From: JBGSPQ01 sp041738505
Lineage (GTDB): Bacteria > Patescibacteriota > Gracilibacteria > UBA1369
DNA: 44,482 nucleotides
Direction of reading: 5' to 3'
Assembly: GCA_041738505.1 (NCBI GenBank)
Contig: JBGSPQ010000020.1
Coordinates: 1 to 44,482, forward strand
Shown here: in pieces, positions 1-8,448 of the stretch
How positions within the stretch are numbered: the stretch's first letter is position 1
Layout of the letters: each line of letters opens with the position of its first letter
Position numbers and translations under genes: made by a program
Notes under the pieces: generated by a model
Database searches by the model: none
What the model was told of the DNA's origin: nothing
What the model saw: the letters and a program-made list of their open reading frames with translations, nothing else

Positions 1-1
1 T

Positions 2-226
2 GTTCATCGTCATTCCAGGGTTCGCAGACCCAATGACAATGGCCATTTAGAGCGGTTTAACCGCACTATTCAAGAAGAATGTTTGTATCGATTGCCACAT
101 TCAGTTGAAAAATATAACCAGGAACTCGAAGAATATTTAAAATATTACAACACGCAACGATTGCATCTCGGAATCAACTTAAAATCACCTCTCGCTCACC
201 TCAAGTGTTTCCAAGCTATTGATTAG
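2..226 (+). CDS. C-terminal fragment of an IS transposase (DDE integrase core)
   Basis: The window opens inside this frame, which reads to a TAG at 224-226 and has no start here. The visible 74 residues contain RRPNDNGHLERFNRTIQEE, the last part of an rve-type DDE integrase core. The E of HLERF matches the third catalytic acidic residue of such transposases, and the following YLKYYNTQRLHLGI stretch is the usual C-terminal end. The family is IS3- or IS481-like; which one cannot be decided from this fragment. The RNHCP gene begins only a few bases later, so the insertion abuts a housekeeping operon. No terminal inverted repeat could be recognised between the stop codon and the next gene. Confidence 0.85.
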   Translation, partial: VHRHSRVRRPNDNGHLERFNRTIQEECLYRLPHSVEKYNQELEEYLKYYNTQRLHLGINLKSPLAHLKCFQAID

Positions 227-249
227 AAAACGTGCATAACACCACCCCG

Positions 250-636
250 ATGACTCAAAAGCCCCACTCCACAAAACCCGTGCACCATAACGAAGGCTTT
301 AAATGCGAAAAATGCGGTACGGTCAACCCGCCGGCCGCCGCATCCTGCCGCAACCACTGCACCAAATGCCTCTATTCCAAACATGTGGATCAAACCGCGC
401 CCGGCGACAGATTATCGGGATGCGGCGGGCTGATGGAACCCATATCCATCACCCAAAAAAGCGGTAAAGAAAAACAGATACTCCACCACTGCTTGAAATG
501 CGGCAAAAAAGAGGCCAATATAACCGCTCCCGACGACGACATTGAATCAATCATCAAAGTAATGCACAGACAAAACATAGAATTTATCCCGGATCAAACC
601 GATGCCTCCCCAAAAAGACACAAAAAAAAGTTTTAG
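250..636 (+). CDS. RNHCP domain protein (zinc-ribbon-like)
   Basis: The protein carries FKCEKCG, then SCRNHCTKCLYSKHVD and PGDRLSGCGGLMEPI, and ends its core with HHCLKCGKKE. This is the pattern of the RNHCP domain (PF12647), a small cysteine-rich, probably zinc-binding domain of unknown function. The proline of the name-giving RNHCP motif is threonine here. I prefer the ATG at 250; an in-frame GTG at 232 would add six residues. Neither has a Shine-Dalgarno sequence. The last 35 bases overlap the start of tilS in another frame, which suggests translational coupling. Confidence 0.8.
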   Translation: MTQKPHSTKPVHHNEGFKCEKCGTVNPPAAASCRNHCTKCLYSKHVDQTAPGDRLSGCGGLMEPISITQKSGKEKQILHHCLKCGKKEANITAPDDDIESIIKVMHRQNIEFIPDQTDASPKRHKKKF

Positions 637-1597
637 AGAACCGTCCCGGCTGTTAAAAACGCACATCCCCGAAAACGGCAAAATAGTTCTGGGACTTTCC
701 GGCGGCGCCGACTCGGTGTTTTTACTTAACCTGTGTTTGCAAATCCAAAAAACACATCCGTTTGCAATCATCGTCGCCCACGTTAACCACGGCATCAGAG
801 GAAAAGAAAGCGATGACGACGCGACCTTCGCCAAAAAACTGGCGGAAAAACACTCGCTCCCTTTTCAACTTAAAAAAATCCAAAAACAACCCAAAGGCAA
901 CGGCGAAGAACAGTTCCGCAAAATAAGATACGATTTCTTTGAAAAAATCCGCGCGCAAAATAAAGCCGACCTGATCATCACCGCCCATCACCTGAACGAC
1001 AACATTGAAACCGTCCTGCTCAACCTGGTGCGCGGCTGTCATCTGGACGGACTTAAGGGCATGGAGATTTTTGATCCCAAACGACACCTTCTACGCCCCC
1101 TTCTAACCGTGCCAAAAAGCGAAATTCTGCATTATCTAAAAACCCACCGCCACCCCTTCCGCACCGACTCCACGAATCAAGACACCAACTATTCCCGCAA
1201 CCGTATCCGCCAAAATGTCATTCCCGAACTAAAAAAAATCAACAAAAATCTGGAAAAATCATTCCTGCAAAACATCACAAATTTCAAATCCGTGCGCGAA
1301 AACACCGACCGACATTTGGATGAGTGGATCAACTCCAATTCCGACAAAAACGGACTAAAAATCACCTCCTTTATAAACATGGACGAAACATTTCAAAAAA
1401 ACATCATCTTTCAACTTTACAAAAAAACATACGGCAACCTTAACGGATTAAGCCAAAATCACGCGGAACAAATCATCAAAATCGTCTCCCAAAACCGCGC
1501 CGGCAGACAAAAAGAGTTCGGTCCGGAGTTTTTATTGGCAATTATTCGCCCAAAAATCGGCAAAAACAAATACATCCGCATCTTGAAAAAAAAGTGA
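602..1597 (+). CDS. tilS: tRNA(Ile)-lysidine synthase TilS
   Basis: TilS converts the wobble cytidine of tRNA-Ile(CAU) to lysidine using ATP and lysine, so that the tRNA reads AUA. The N-terminal half is an N-type PP-loop ATPase with LGLSGGADSVFLL near residues 31-43. It is followed by VAHVNHGIRG and the conserved ITAHHLNDNIETVLLNLVRG region, then RPLL, and a STNQDTNYSRNRIRQNVIP segment typical of the family. The C-terminal tRNA-recognition domain is short, giving 331 residues. The gene ends in TGA. Start at ATG 602, inside the RNHCP gene; transcription probably comes from upstream. Confidence 0.93.
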   Translation: MPPQKDTKKSFREPSRLLKTHIPENGKIVLGLSGGADSVFLLNLCLQIQKTHPFAIIVAHVNHGIRGKESDDDATFAKKLAEKHSLPFQLKKIQKQPKGNGEEQFRKIRYDFFEKIRAQNKADLIITAHHLNDNIETVLLNLVRGCHLDGLKGMEIFDPKRHLLRPLLTVPKSEILHYLKTHRHPFRTDSTNQDTNYSRNRIRQNVIPELKKINKNLEKSFLQNITNFKSVRENTDRHLDEWINSNSDKNGLKITSFINMDETFQKNIIFQLYKKTYGNLNGLSQNHAEQIIKIVSQNRAGRQKEFGPEFLLAIIRPKIGKNKYIRILKKK

Positions 1598-1610
1598 AAG
1601 CAAGTACAAT
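1583..1610 (+). promoter_or_regulatory. Candidate ftsH promoter
   Basis: TTGAAA (1583-1588), a 16-bp spacer and TACAAT (1605-1610) lie across the end of tilS. Transcription would begin near 1617, leaving a leader of about 30 nt before the ftsH ATG at 1648. Confidence 0.5.
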
Positions 1611-1647
1611 AAGTTTACTGTGGAAATAGCAAAATAATAAACCAACA

Positions 1648-3513
1648 ATGCCGCCAAAAATGCAATTGAAAAACCAGAAACCGGGTTCGGGTATTATTTA
1701 CCTGATCATCATCGCACTCATCTCCGCCGGATTCTTTATTATGATCAATCCCGGGGAAACCAATGTTAAAAAAATCACGTTGGATAAGTTTGTGGAGGAA
1801 ACCAAATCGGGCGAAGTCGCGACCATAGAAGTGGAAGACAACCGCATAAACATAACCCTGATTGACGATACCCAACAGTACGCTTTCAAGGAGCCGGGAC
1901 AAACCGTTAACGAATTGCTGAAAGAAGTCTCCCCCGAAATTCTAAATGATGTTTCCATAGAAGTTATCCCCACCGACGGACAACGTTTCTGGACGGATCT
2001 GCTTTTATCGCTTCTGCCATTCATCTTTATAGTGGGATTCTTGATTTTCATGATGAGACAGGCTCAAAACAGCACCAATCAGGCAATGTCTTTTGGCAAA
2101 AGCAAAGCCCGCATGGTGGATAAGGAAAAACAGAAAACCACATTTAAAGACGTTGCCGGAGCCGAAGAAGCCAAAGAAGAACTGATAGAGGTTGTGGACT
2201 TTTTAAAGAACCCCACCAAATATACTTCAATGGGAGCGAAAATCCCCAAAGGAGTACTTCTTGTGGGCGCGCCCGGAACCGGAAAAACCTTATTGGCAAG
2301 AGCTGTCGCCGGCGAAGCGGGAGTCCCCTTCTTTAACATTTCCGGCTCGGAATTCGTGGAAATGTTTGTGGGCGTTGGAGCAAGCAGAGTCCGCGATCTG
2401 TTCAAAAAAGCCAAACGCAACGCCCCCTGCATTGTGTTTATAGATGAAATAGACGCCGTCGGCCGCCAGAGAGGCGCCGGACTGGGAGGTGGAAACGACG
2501 AACGTGAACAAACTTTAAACCAGATCCTTACCGAAATGGACGGATTTGAACAGGACACCAATATAATAGTAATGTCCGCCACCACCCGCCCCGACGTTCT
2601 GGATCCGGCTTTGCTCCGCCCGGGCAGGTTTGACCGCAGAATAGTGGTGGACGTACCCGACATCAACGACCGTGAAGCCATTTTGAAAGTCCACTCCAGA
2701 AACAAACAACTGGCCAAAAACACCGAATTAAGAAAAATCGCCTCACAGACACCCGGTTTCACCGGCGCCGATCTGGAAAACCTGATGAACGAAGCGGCCA
2801 TCCTGGCCGCCAGGCACAATCAGAAAATAATCTCTCAGGATGATCTGGAAAAATCCATAGAAAAAGTGATGCTCGGCCCCGAAAGAAAATCCCGCATCCT
2901 TTCCAAACAGGAAAAAGAAATCACCGCCTATCACGAAACCGGACACGCCGTTGTGGGACACGTTCTGCCCAACTGCGAACCCGTCCACAAAATATCTATC
3001 ATATCCCGCGGCATGGCGCTGGGTGTCACCTGGTTTATGCCCGAGGAGGACAAACACCTTTATCAGCGCAGTAAGTTTGAAGATGAAATCTGCTCCCTGC
3101 TCGGCGGCTATGTAACGGAAGAAATTTTCTTTGGAGAGATGACCACCGGAGCCAGCAACGACCTGCAAAAAGCAACCAATATCGCCCGCAGTATGGTGAC
3201 GGAATACGGCATGAGCAAGCTGGGCCCGGTTATCTACGGAGACAAAAATCAGGAAGTGTTTCTGGGCAGAGACTTTGGCCATGTCAGAAATTATTCCGAA
3301 GAAGTGGCCTCCGAAATAGACAGGGAAATTAAGAGATTCATTGATACGGCCTATGAGAAAACCAAAAAAGTAGTGATAGAAAACAAAGTTGCCATTGAAC
3401 GCGTGGCCGCTTCGTTGATCAAGAAAGAAAACCTTAACAGAAAGGAATTTATCAAACTCTTTGACGGCGAAGAACTTATTGCCGCCACCAAAAAAACAGC
3501 TAACAAAAAATAA
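1648..3513 (+). CDS. ftsH: ATP-dependent zinc metalloprotease FtsH
   Basis: FtsH is the membrane-anchored AAA+ protease that removes misfolded membrane proteins and short-lived regulators. Two hydrophobic segments (about residues 15-35 and 116-136) flank the small extracytoplasmic domain. The AAA module follows with Walker A GAPGTGKT (207-214), Walker B CIVFIDEIDAVG and second-region-of-homology LLRPGRFDRRI. The zinc-binding HETGH lies near residue 430 in the M41 peptidase domain. At 621 residues it is of normal length and all catalytic residues are visible. Its stop codon overlaps the start of the Hsp20 gene (TAATG), so the protease and chaperone are probably co-translated. Confidence 0.97.
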   Translation: MPPKMQLKNQKPGSGIIYLIIIALISAGFFIMINPGETNVKKITLDKFVEETKSGEVATIEVEDNRINITLIDDTQQYAFKEPGQTVNELLKEVSPEILNDVSIEVIPTDGQRFWTDLLLSLLPFIFIVGFLIFMMRQAQNSTNQAMSFGKSKARMVDKEKQKTTFKDVAGAEEAKEELIEVVDFLKNPTKYTSMGAKIPKGVLLVGAPGTGKTLLARAVAGEAGVPFFNISGSEFVEMFVGVGASRVRDLFKKAKRNAPCIVFIDEIDAVGRQRGAGLGGGNDEREQTLNQILTEMDGFEQDTNIIVMSATTRPDVLDPALLRPGRFDRRIVVDVPDINDREAILKVHSRNKQLAKNTELRKIASQTPGFTGADLENLMNEAAILAARHNQKIISQDDLEKSIEKVMLGPERKSRILSKQEKEITAYHETGHAVVGHVLPNCEPVHKISIISRGMALGVTWFMPEEDKHLYQRSKFEDEICSLLGGYVTEEIFFGEMTTGASNDLQKATNIARSMVTEYGMSKLGPVIYGDKNQEVFLGRDFGHVRNYSEEVASEIDREIKRFIDTAYEKTKKVVIENKVAIERVAASLIKKENLNRKEFIKLFDGEELIAATKKTANKK

Positions 3514-3929
3514 TGACACCTCCGGCAAAAAACGCATCATTCCAAAGACGGCCCGTCTCCGCAATCAAAAGCGGCGGCCAAAACCTGCAGGAACAAACCG
3601 AAGGACAGCTTGCCTTGGACATTTACCAGACAACCCGCAACATTGTTATAGTGGCGCCCATCGCCGGAATCAAGCTGGACGACATCACCGTAACGGTCAC
3701 CGAAGATGTGCTTACAATCAAAGGCAAACGCAGGCTGGAATTTGACATCCCCGAAGAGGATTATTTTACTCAGGAATGTTTCTGGGGAAATTTTTCACGC
3801 TCCATAGTACTGCCGGCGGCCGTGGACAGTACAAAAATCAACGCCAGTTTTAAAGACTGCATCCTAAAAATCTCCATCCCGAAAACAGAGACGACAAAAA
3901 CCAAAGTGGTAAGAATTAAATCGGAATAA
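3513..3929 (+). CDS. Hsp20/alpha-crystallin family small heat-shock protein
   Basis: An ATP-independent holdase chaperone of 138 residues. The alpha-crystallin core runs from about LALDIYQTTRNIVIVAPIAG to the end, with DDITVTVTEDVLTIKGKR, a hydrophobic central part (QECFWGNFSRSIVLP) and KINASFKDCILKISIPK. The N-terminal arm is short and basic. The ATG overlaps the last base of the ftsH TAA, coupling the two quality-control genes. No separate promoter is visible, so heat-shock control, if present, would act on the ftsH promoter. Confidence 0.92.
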   Translation: MTPPAKNASFQRRPVSAIKSGGQNLQEQTEGQLALDIYQTTRNIVIVAPIAGIKLDDITVTVTEDVLTIKGKRRLEFDIPEEDYFTQECFWGNFSRSIVLPAAVDSTKINASFKDCILKISIPKTETTKTKVVRIKSE

Positions 3930-3941
3930 TCAATTTTTTAC

Positions 3942-4820
3942 ATGACAAAAATTCGTAAAGCGGTATTCCCCGTTGCGGGATTCGGCACGCGGCTGCTCCC
4001 GGCAACCAAGGCACAACCCAAAGAAATGTTTCCGGTTGTGGACAAACCCGTCATCCAATATCTGGTGGAAGAAGCCGTAGCTTCGGGAATAGAGGAAATA
4101 ATAATAGTGACCGGCAGAGGAAAAAGATCCATAGAGGACCATTTTGACCATTCCTTTGAGCTAGAACAAACCCTGTCCGAAAAAGGCAAAAAAGAACTCC
4201 TTAAACAAGTTACCGACATCGCCAAACTGGCAAAGTTTGTGTACGTAAGACAGCCCATGCAGTTGGGCGACGGCCACGCCATCCTTTGCGCCAAAGAAGT
4301 GGTGGGCGACGAACCTTTCGCCGTTCTATTCGGCGACGACATTGTGGACAACGAAAAACCGGCGCTGAAACAGCTGATTGAAGCCTACGAAAAAACCGGC
4401 TCCAGTATTATCGCGCTGGAAAAAATAGATCCGCAAGATACAGACAAATACGGTATCGTGGAACCCGACCCCTCCGGCGAAACGGAAAAATTACTGCACC
4501 TTATAAAGAGCTTTGTGGAAAAACCGGCACCCAAAGACGCCCCCTCCAACCTTGGAGTGATTGGCAAATACGTTGTCACTCCCGCAATAATCAAGGCACT
4601 GGAAAACGCCCTACCCGGCAAAGGCGGAGAAATCCGACTGATTGACGGTTTCACCGAATTAAGCAAAACGGAAAAGGTGTACGGATATGAAATACAAGGC
4701 AAACGATACGACACCGGAAACAAACTGGGACTGTTGGAAGCTTCCATAGCCTACGCGCTAAAGCGCGACGATTTGGGTCCGCAACTCAAGAAATATCTTA
4801 AGTCTCTTGTTTTGGACTGA
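3942..4820 (+). CDS. galU: UTP-glucose-1-phosphate uridylyltransferase
   Basis: GalU makes UDP-glucose from UTP and glucose-1-phosphate, the entry point to UDP-sugar and polysaccharide synthesis. The N-terminus FPVAGFGTRLLPATKAQPK is the nucleotide-binding signature of the family. VVDKPVIQYLVEEA, QLGDGHAILCA and LFGDDIVD (metal-binding aspartates) follow, and GEIRLIDGFTEL and GKRYDTGNKLG mark the C-terminal region. It is a normal-length, intact protein of 292 residues ending in TGA. It lies 12 bases after hsp20 and is probably in the same operon. GalE at 12509 would use its product. Confidence 0.95.
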   Translation: MTKIRKAVFPVAGFGTRLLPATKAQPKEMFPVVDKPVIQYLVEEAVASGIEEIIIVTGRGKRSIEDHFDHSFELEQTLSEKGKKELLKQVTDIAKLAKFVYVRQPMQLGDGHAILCAKEVVGDEPFAVLFGDDIVDNEKPALKQLIEAYEKTGSSIIALEKIDPQDTDKYGIVEPDPSGETEKLLHLIKSFVEKPAPKDAPSNLGVIGKYVVTPAIIKALENALPGKGGEIRLIDGFTELSKTEKVYGYEIQGKRYDTGNKLGLLEASIAYALKRDDLGPQLKKYLKSLVLD

Positions 4821-4835
4821 GTTTTGGTATAGAAT
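4807..4835 (+). promoter_or_regulatory. Candidate promoter for the TPR gene, with a flanking inverted repeat
   Basis: TTGTTT (4807-4812), a 17-bp spacer and TAGAAT (4830-4835) precede the TPR gene. A 9-bp inverted repeat, TTTTGGTAT (4822-4830) and ATACCAAAA (4842-4850), brackets the -10 element. It could be an operator, or a weak galU terminator. Confidence 0.4.
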
Positions 4836-4862
4836 AGTTTGATACCAAAAATAAAAACAAAC

Positions 4863-5480
4863 ATGTCCAAAACAGAATACCAGCAGGAAGATATTCAGTT
4901 TCTGATAAAAGAAGCCGATCAGAAAAAAATGCGCGGCGAACACCAGGAAGCCATTAAAATCTGTGAAAAAATACTTTCGCAGGATTTAACCTGTACAGAA
5001 GCCTACGAAGAAATCGGCGACAACTACTTAAGCTTGCGACAGTACGAAAAGGCCGAAAAAGCCCTGAAAATGGCAATCAGAATGAACGCCAAATCCGCCA
5101 ATGCCAACTATCTGTTGGGATTTGTATATTCTGCGCTGGGCCAATGGCAGAAATCAATCGGCTTTCTGGAAAAATCGGATTTGATGGAACCCAATCACCC
5201 CGAAATCCTGCGCTGTCTGGGCTGGTCCATCTTCCACGAAGGACAAAGAAAACGCGGCATCATCATTCTGGAAAGAGCGCTGACACTCGCCTCCAACGAC
5301 CCGCTGATTTTAAGCGATCTGGGCGTCTGCTACCTGAACGAAAAAGAGTTTGACCGCGCGTCCTTCTTATTTAAAAAAGTTCTGGAAATAGAACCTCACA
5401 ACGAAAAAGCCAAGGAATGTTTAAACGCTGTCCGCTTCTTTCAGCGCGAATTCAAAAAATTAAGGGAAAGGAAGAATTAA
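4863..5480 (+). CDS. Tetratricopeptide-repeat protein
   Basis: About five TPR units fill this 205-residue protein (for example AIKICEKILSQDLTCTEAYEEIGDNY, then EKAEKALKMAIRMNAKSANANYLLG, written here as separate units). TPR solenoids bind peptides or partner proteins; no enzymatic domain is present. No signal peptide or membrane segment is seen, so it is probably cytoplasmic. I chose ATG 4863 (MSKTEYQ) over an in-frame TTG at 4839 because the TTG lies in the putative promoter/hairpin. The last 4 bases overlap the 3' end of the reverse-strand gene at 5477. Confidence 0.8.
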   Translation: MSKTEYQQEDIQFLIKEADQKKMRGEHQEAIKICEKILSQDLTCTEAYEEIGDNYLSLRQYEKAEKALKMAIRMNAKSANANYLLGFVYSALGQWQKSIGFLEKSDLMEPNHPEILRCLGWSIFHEGQRKRGIIILERALTLASNDPLILSDLGVCYLNEKEFDRASFLFKKVLEIEPHNEKAKECLNAVRFFQREFKKLRERKN

Positions 5481-5501
5481 AGACCTTTTCCCCTTTTATT
5501 T
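5464..5501. terminator. Probable bidirectional intrinsic terminator between convergent genes
   Basis: GGGAAAGG (5464-5471) pairs with CCTTTTCCC (5484-5492, one bulged T). TTTTATTT follows on the plus strand, and the reverse strand reads TTAATTTTTTG after the same stem. It spans the stop codons of the two convergent genes and fits termination in both directions. Confidence 0.55.
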
Positions 5502-5929
5502 CGGCTTCTTCCAAAACAAGTGGCTCCGTCATATTTTCGGATTCGCCTTACCGCGCCAATAGACTCCCTGATTTCATCCTTAACTCCATCCAGCTCTTCG
5601 TGACAGGTTGAAAATGGCTTTTCCGATTTCACGGATTTGACTTCGATTTTAATGGTAACCACTGGTGAACCGCCCTCATTATCCCCGGAAACATAAACAC
5701 ACTGCTCCCCTATCACACAACCATAGCACAGCAGCATTTCATTAACACGGCTGAACAACACTTTCGCCAGGTCTTCGGGAAGTTCACTGACCGGCTTGCT
5801 CATTTCCACAAAAAGCGATTCCGAATTCTCCCGTGAAATAAAAGAAAAACCATATTCTTTAAGTTCATTGCCGAAGGAACTGTTTTCCAACTTCTCCTTT
5901 AAACCGTCGGAATTTGTTTGAATTTCCAT
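5477..5929 (-). CDS. Hypothetical protein, 150 residues
   Basis: I do not recognise this protein. It is soluble, with an acidic N-terminal half and a basic C-terminal tail (RRIRKYDG, then GRSRNKRGKGL). It contains four cysteines, two of them in LLCYGCVIGEQCVY. No signal peptide or membrane segment is visible. The neighbour upstream on the same strand ends 33 bases before its start and is of similar type, so the two are probably co-transcribed. It converges with the TPR gene. Confidence 0.6.
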   Translation of the reverse strand: MEIQTNSDGLKEKLENSSFGNELKEYGFSFISRENSESLFVEMSKPVSELPEDLAKVLFSRVNEMLLCYGCVIGEQCVYVSGDNEGGSPVVTIKIEVKSVKSEKPFSTCHEELDGVKDEIRESIGAVRRIRKYDGATCFGRSRNKRGKGL

Positions 5930-5962
5930 GTTAATAAATAAAAAAATAAGTGGAATTAAGAC

Positions 5963-6289
5963 CTAGACCTCTATACAAACCGCAACCTTTGATACCGAAT
6001 CCGTAAATCCACCTTTGCCTATCCATTTATAAGTACGTTTTACATTAACACCCTGACTCGCCGCAACCCTTTCAGCCGTGGCAATAAAATCATCAATCTC
6101 GGCCGCCGACAATTTATCAAAAGATCGCTGAACATCAAAGCAAACCTCATTTTCTTCCATTTCCGGACGAAACCGGTCACGCGAGTAAACAATGCAATTA
6201 TTAACCGCCAACAACGTTTGCCCCACCTCTCCTTCAACTATGTCCTGCCTTCTCTCTTCAATGGTTTTAGGAACTTCCATTTTGTTCAA
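5963..6289 (-). CDS. Hypothetical protein, 108 residues
   Basis: I do not recognise this small soluble protein. It has a mixed alpha/beta look with two hydrophobic strands (GQTLLAVNNCIVY and VSKVAVCIEV at the C-terminus) and a helical middle (LSAAEIDDFIATAERVAASQG). The first ATG at 6289 (MNKMEVPK) was used; an internal ATG nine bases later is equally possible. It is probably the first gene of a two-gene reverse-strand unit with 5477-5929. Confidence 0.55.
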   Translation of the reverse strand: MNKMEVPKTIEERRQDIVEGEVGQTLLAVNNCIVYSRDRFRPEMEENEVCFDVQRSFDKLSAAEIDDFIATAERVAASQGVNVKRTYKWIGKGGFTDSVSKVAVCIEV

Positions 6290-6324
6290 ATTAAATATTT
6301 AGGGGCGGACAATAACACCGGAAT

Positions 6325-6352
6325 TCAATATTGTAAATCACATTACTTTCAA
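6325..6352 (-). promoter_or_regulatory. Candidate promoter for the 6289-5477 gene pair
   Basis: On the reverse strand TTGAAA (6352-6347), a 16-bp spacer and TATTGA (6330-6325) precede the gene, with a leader of about 30 nt. It is divergent from the rnpB promoter about 30 bp away. Confidence 0.35.
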
Positions 6353-6380
6353 AAAGATAATCAATTGATCACTAAAAAAC

Positions 6381-6409
6381 TTGCATAATTTAGCTTTTTA
6401 CAGCATAAT
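6381..6409 (+). promoter_or_regulatory. rnpB promoter
   Basis: TTGCAT (6381-6386), a 17-bp spacer and CATAAT (6404-6409) lie directly before the first base-paired nucleotides of the RNase P RNA (6413). The predicted start point is therefore within a few bases of the mature 5' end. Confidence 0.6.
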
Positions 6410-6412
6410 CCA

Positions 6413-6849
6413 TTCGCTCTACGGGTGAACGATCAGTGCCGCCTCAAGCGGCACAGGAAAGTCCGAGCACCAAAAGAATGGGATGATTCCTAACGGGAAT
6501 GGCTAAACGGATATGAGACCTCGGTCTCAAAAACGTTAAGTACGGAAAGTGCCACAGAGACAATACTAACTGCGAATCCATCCGCGACTCACGGCCGCAA
6601 GGTCGGGGGAAACGGACCTATCGCGGTAAAAGGTGAAAAGCCCCGTCCAGCGGGGTGCTCTCCGGCAACGGAGATAACACGGCAAACCCCATCCGGTGCA
6701 AGGTGGAATGGAGAATGCGGAACAAGCTTTATTCTTTAAGCCCGCATTCGCCCACCGCGCGAGCTTTGCGGCGACGCAAAGCCAAGATAGATGATCGTGC
6801 TTTGCACTTGTGCAAAGAACAGAACTCGGCTTATGATCCTAGGAGCGAA
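6413..6849 (+). ncRNA. rnpB: RNase P RNA (catalytic subunit, bacterial type)
   Basis: The ribozyme that removes 5' leaders from pre-tRNAs. The conserved core is recognisable: CAGGAAAGTCCGAGC near 6459, CACAGAGACAATAC near 6553, AAAGGTGAAAAG near 6629 and ACAGAACTCGGCTTATG at the 3' side (from 6819). The ends pair to form P1: TTCGCTC at 6413-6419 with GAGCGAA at 6843-6849. Two peripheral hairpins near 6764-6785 (GCTTTGCG, GCGA loop, CGCAAAGC) and 6800-6817 (CTTTGCAC, GTGCAAAG) look like lineage-specific stem extensions. No tRNA gene was seen in the window. Confidence 0.93.
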
Positions 6850-6851
6850 AT

Positions 6852-6898
6852 GAGCTTCAGCGAATGAAGCTCCCGTCCTGCGCCCCGCCTCGGCGGGG
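6852..6898 (+). terminator. Hairpins downstream of rnpB, possible transcript end
   Basis: GAGCTTC (6852-6858) pairs with GAAGCTC after a 7-nt loop. A stronger GCCCCGCC/GGCGGGGC hairpin (about 6881-6898) follows, nested inside TCCTGC/GCAGGA-type arms. No T-run follows, so this is an imperfect terminator call; the hairpins might instead be processing signals. Confidence 0.3.
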
Positions 6899-6933
6899 CA
6901 ATAAGGCAGGACTAAAAATTAACAGCGAGCAAA

Positions 6934-6976
6934 GCGAGCTCCACGCGCACGAGCGAAGCGATGTGCGCCAGCTCGC
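6934..6976. repeat. Nested GC-rich hairpin before the sugar transferase gene
   Basis: GCGAGCT (6934-6940) pairs with AGCTCGC (6970-6976), and GCGCAC (6945-6950) with GTGCGC (6963-6968), enclosing GAGCGAAGCGAT. GCGAGCAAAGCGAG just upstream recurs after secA at 11344. It resembles a REP-type intergenic palindrome. Confidence 0.5.
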
Positions 6977-6992
6977 AAAATATACAAATTTC

Positions 6993-8435
6993 ATGAAACT
7001 ATCCGAAATAATACTGGGACTTTTAAAAATTCCGCTGGATTTCCTTGCGGGAATCCTGGCTTTTTTACTGGCATACCAGCTCCGCACCAAAACCGATCTA
7101 CTCCCCGGATTCGACCTGCCACTGGACATCGCCACCTTCCCCGAACTCAACGAATACATCAACTTCAGCGCCATAGTCATCACAGCGCTGATTATTTTAC
7201 TTGCCTTAAACCGCGCCTACTCGCTTAAACGACACGTGCGCCTAAGCCGCGAAATCAGCCAGGTAATGCTGGTAACCGCCACCTGGATTATGATCATCAT
7301 CGCCTACTTTTTCATCATCCGCGAATTCCCCTTCTCCCGTCTGGTACTGGGATACGCCTGGATTCTTACGGCAATTTTCATCAGCCTGGATCGTTCCATC
7401 ATCAGACTGGTTGAATATATTCTGCTCAAATCCAACATCGGCAAACGCCGATTTTTGTTTATCGGATCCAACGAAGTCACGGAGGTTCTGGCCAAAGCCA
7501 TGCGCAAAGATCTCAAATACAAAATTGTCGGACTTATTGACGACAGCCCCCGCGAAACGGTCAAAATAAAATATCTGGGAAAAGTAAGCGACCTGGAATC
7601 AATCATAAAAAAATACAAAATAGAAGAAATTTTGCAGACCAAATCCGATTTATCAAACGCGCAGGCCACCGTAATACGCGATTTCTGCAGAGAGCACCAC
7701 ATCATATACCGTTTTGTGCCGGATCTTCTGACCATCCAACAAACCAATATAGAAGTGGAGACGCTCAAAGGAATTCCCGTCATCAGCCTAAAACCCACTC
7801 CTCTGGACGGATGGGGACGCGTACTCAAACGCACTTTTGACCTTGCCGGATCCATCGCCGGAATAGTGATTCTTTCCCCCGTCATGTTAACAACGGCAAT
7901 CGCCATCAAACTTGATTCCAAAGGAAATGTCTTTTTTAAATATCTTGATGACGGATCACGGGTAAAACGCGTTGGCCAGCAGGGCAAACTGTTTAACTTC
8001 TACAAATTCCGCACCATGCACCCCAACACCCACAATCTCCGCTACGACAAACTTGCCGAAAAAGACATCCGCAAAGGCTCCCCTCTCGTAAAAATCAAAG
8101 ACGATCCGCGCGTCACCCGTGTCGGCAAATTCTTACGAAAAACCAGCATAGACGAACTGCCTCAATTGTTTAACGTACTTATCGGCAACATGAGCCTTGT
8201 GGGCCCGCGTCCGCACCTGCCCGAAGAAGTGGCAAAATACCAGAAACATCACAAATTCGTACTGACAATCAAACCCGGCATCACCGGACTGGCCCAAATA
8301 TCCGGCCGCTCCGACCTGGATTTCGAAGAGGAAAACCAGCTGGACACTTATTACATAGAAAACTGGTCACTCTGGAAAGACATCAAAATCATCCTAAAAA
8401 CCTTCGGCGTCCTTCTAAAAGATTATCAGGAGTAA
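6993..8435 (+). CDS. Polyprenyl glycosylphosphotransferase (undecaprenyl-phosphate sugar transferase)
   Basis: This membrane enzyme transfers a sugar-1-phosphate to undecaprenyl phosphate to start a surface polysaccharide repeat unit. The N-terminal third has several transmembrane helices. A central CoA-binding-like domain begins with RRFLFIGSNEVTEVLAKAM. The C-terminal bacterial sugar transferase domain has KRTFDLAGSIAGIVIL, FNFYKFRTMHPN, LRKTSIDELPQLFNV, MSLVGPRPHLPEEV and KPGITGLAQISGRSDL. I use ATG 6993 (MKLSEIILG). The frame stays open back to 6864, but that extension would translate the post-rnpB hairpins. The sugar is unknown; GalU and GalE products are plausible donors. Confidence 0.9.
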   Translation: MKLSEIILGLLKIPLDFLAGILAFLLAYQLRTKTDLLPGFDLPLDIATFPELNEYINFSAIVITALIILLALNRAYSLKRHVRLSREISQVMLVTATWIMIIIAYFFIIREFPFSRLVLGYAWILTAIFISLDRSIIRLVEYILLKSNIGKRRFLFIGSNEVTEVLAKAMRKDLKYKIVGLIDDSPRETVKIKYLGKVSDLESIIKKYKIEEILQTKSDLSNAQATVIRDFCREHHIIYRFVPDLLTIQQTNIEVETLKGIPVISLKPTPLDGWGRVLKRTFDLAGSIAGIVILSPVMLTTAIAIKLDSKGNVFFKYLDDGSRVKRVGQQGKLFNFYKFRTMHPNTHNLRYDKLAEKDIRKGSPLVKIKDDPRVTRVGKFLRKTSIDELPQLFNVLIGNMSLVGPRPHLPEEVAKYQKHHKFVLTIKPGITGLAQISGRSDLDFEEENQLDTYYIENWSLWKDIKIILKTFGVLLKDYQE

Positions 8436-8448
8436 GATAATCTACCGA

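Noticed and set aside
2743..3564. 273-codon reverse open frame
   Set aside because: Antisense to ftsH, whose motifs are fully conserved.
6864..6992. N-terminal extension of the sugar transferase frame to 6864
   Set aside because: It would translate the hairpins after rnpB; the membrane helices begin right after ATG 6993.
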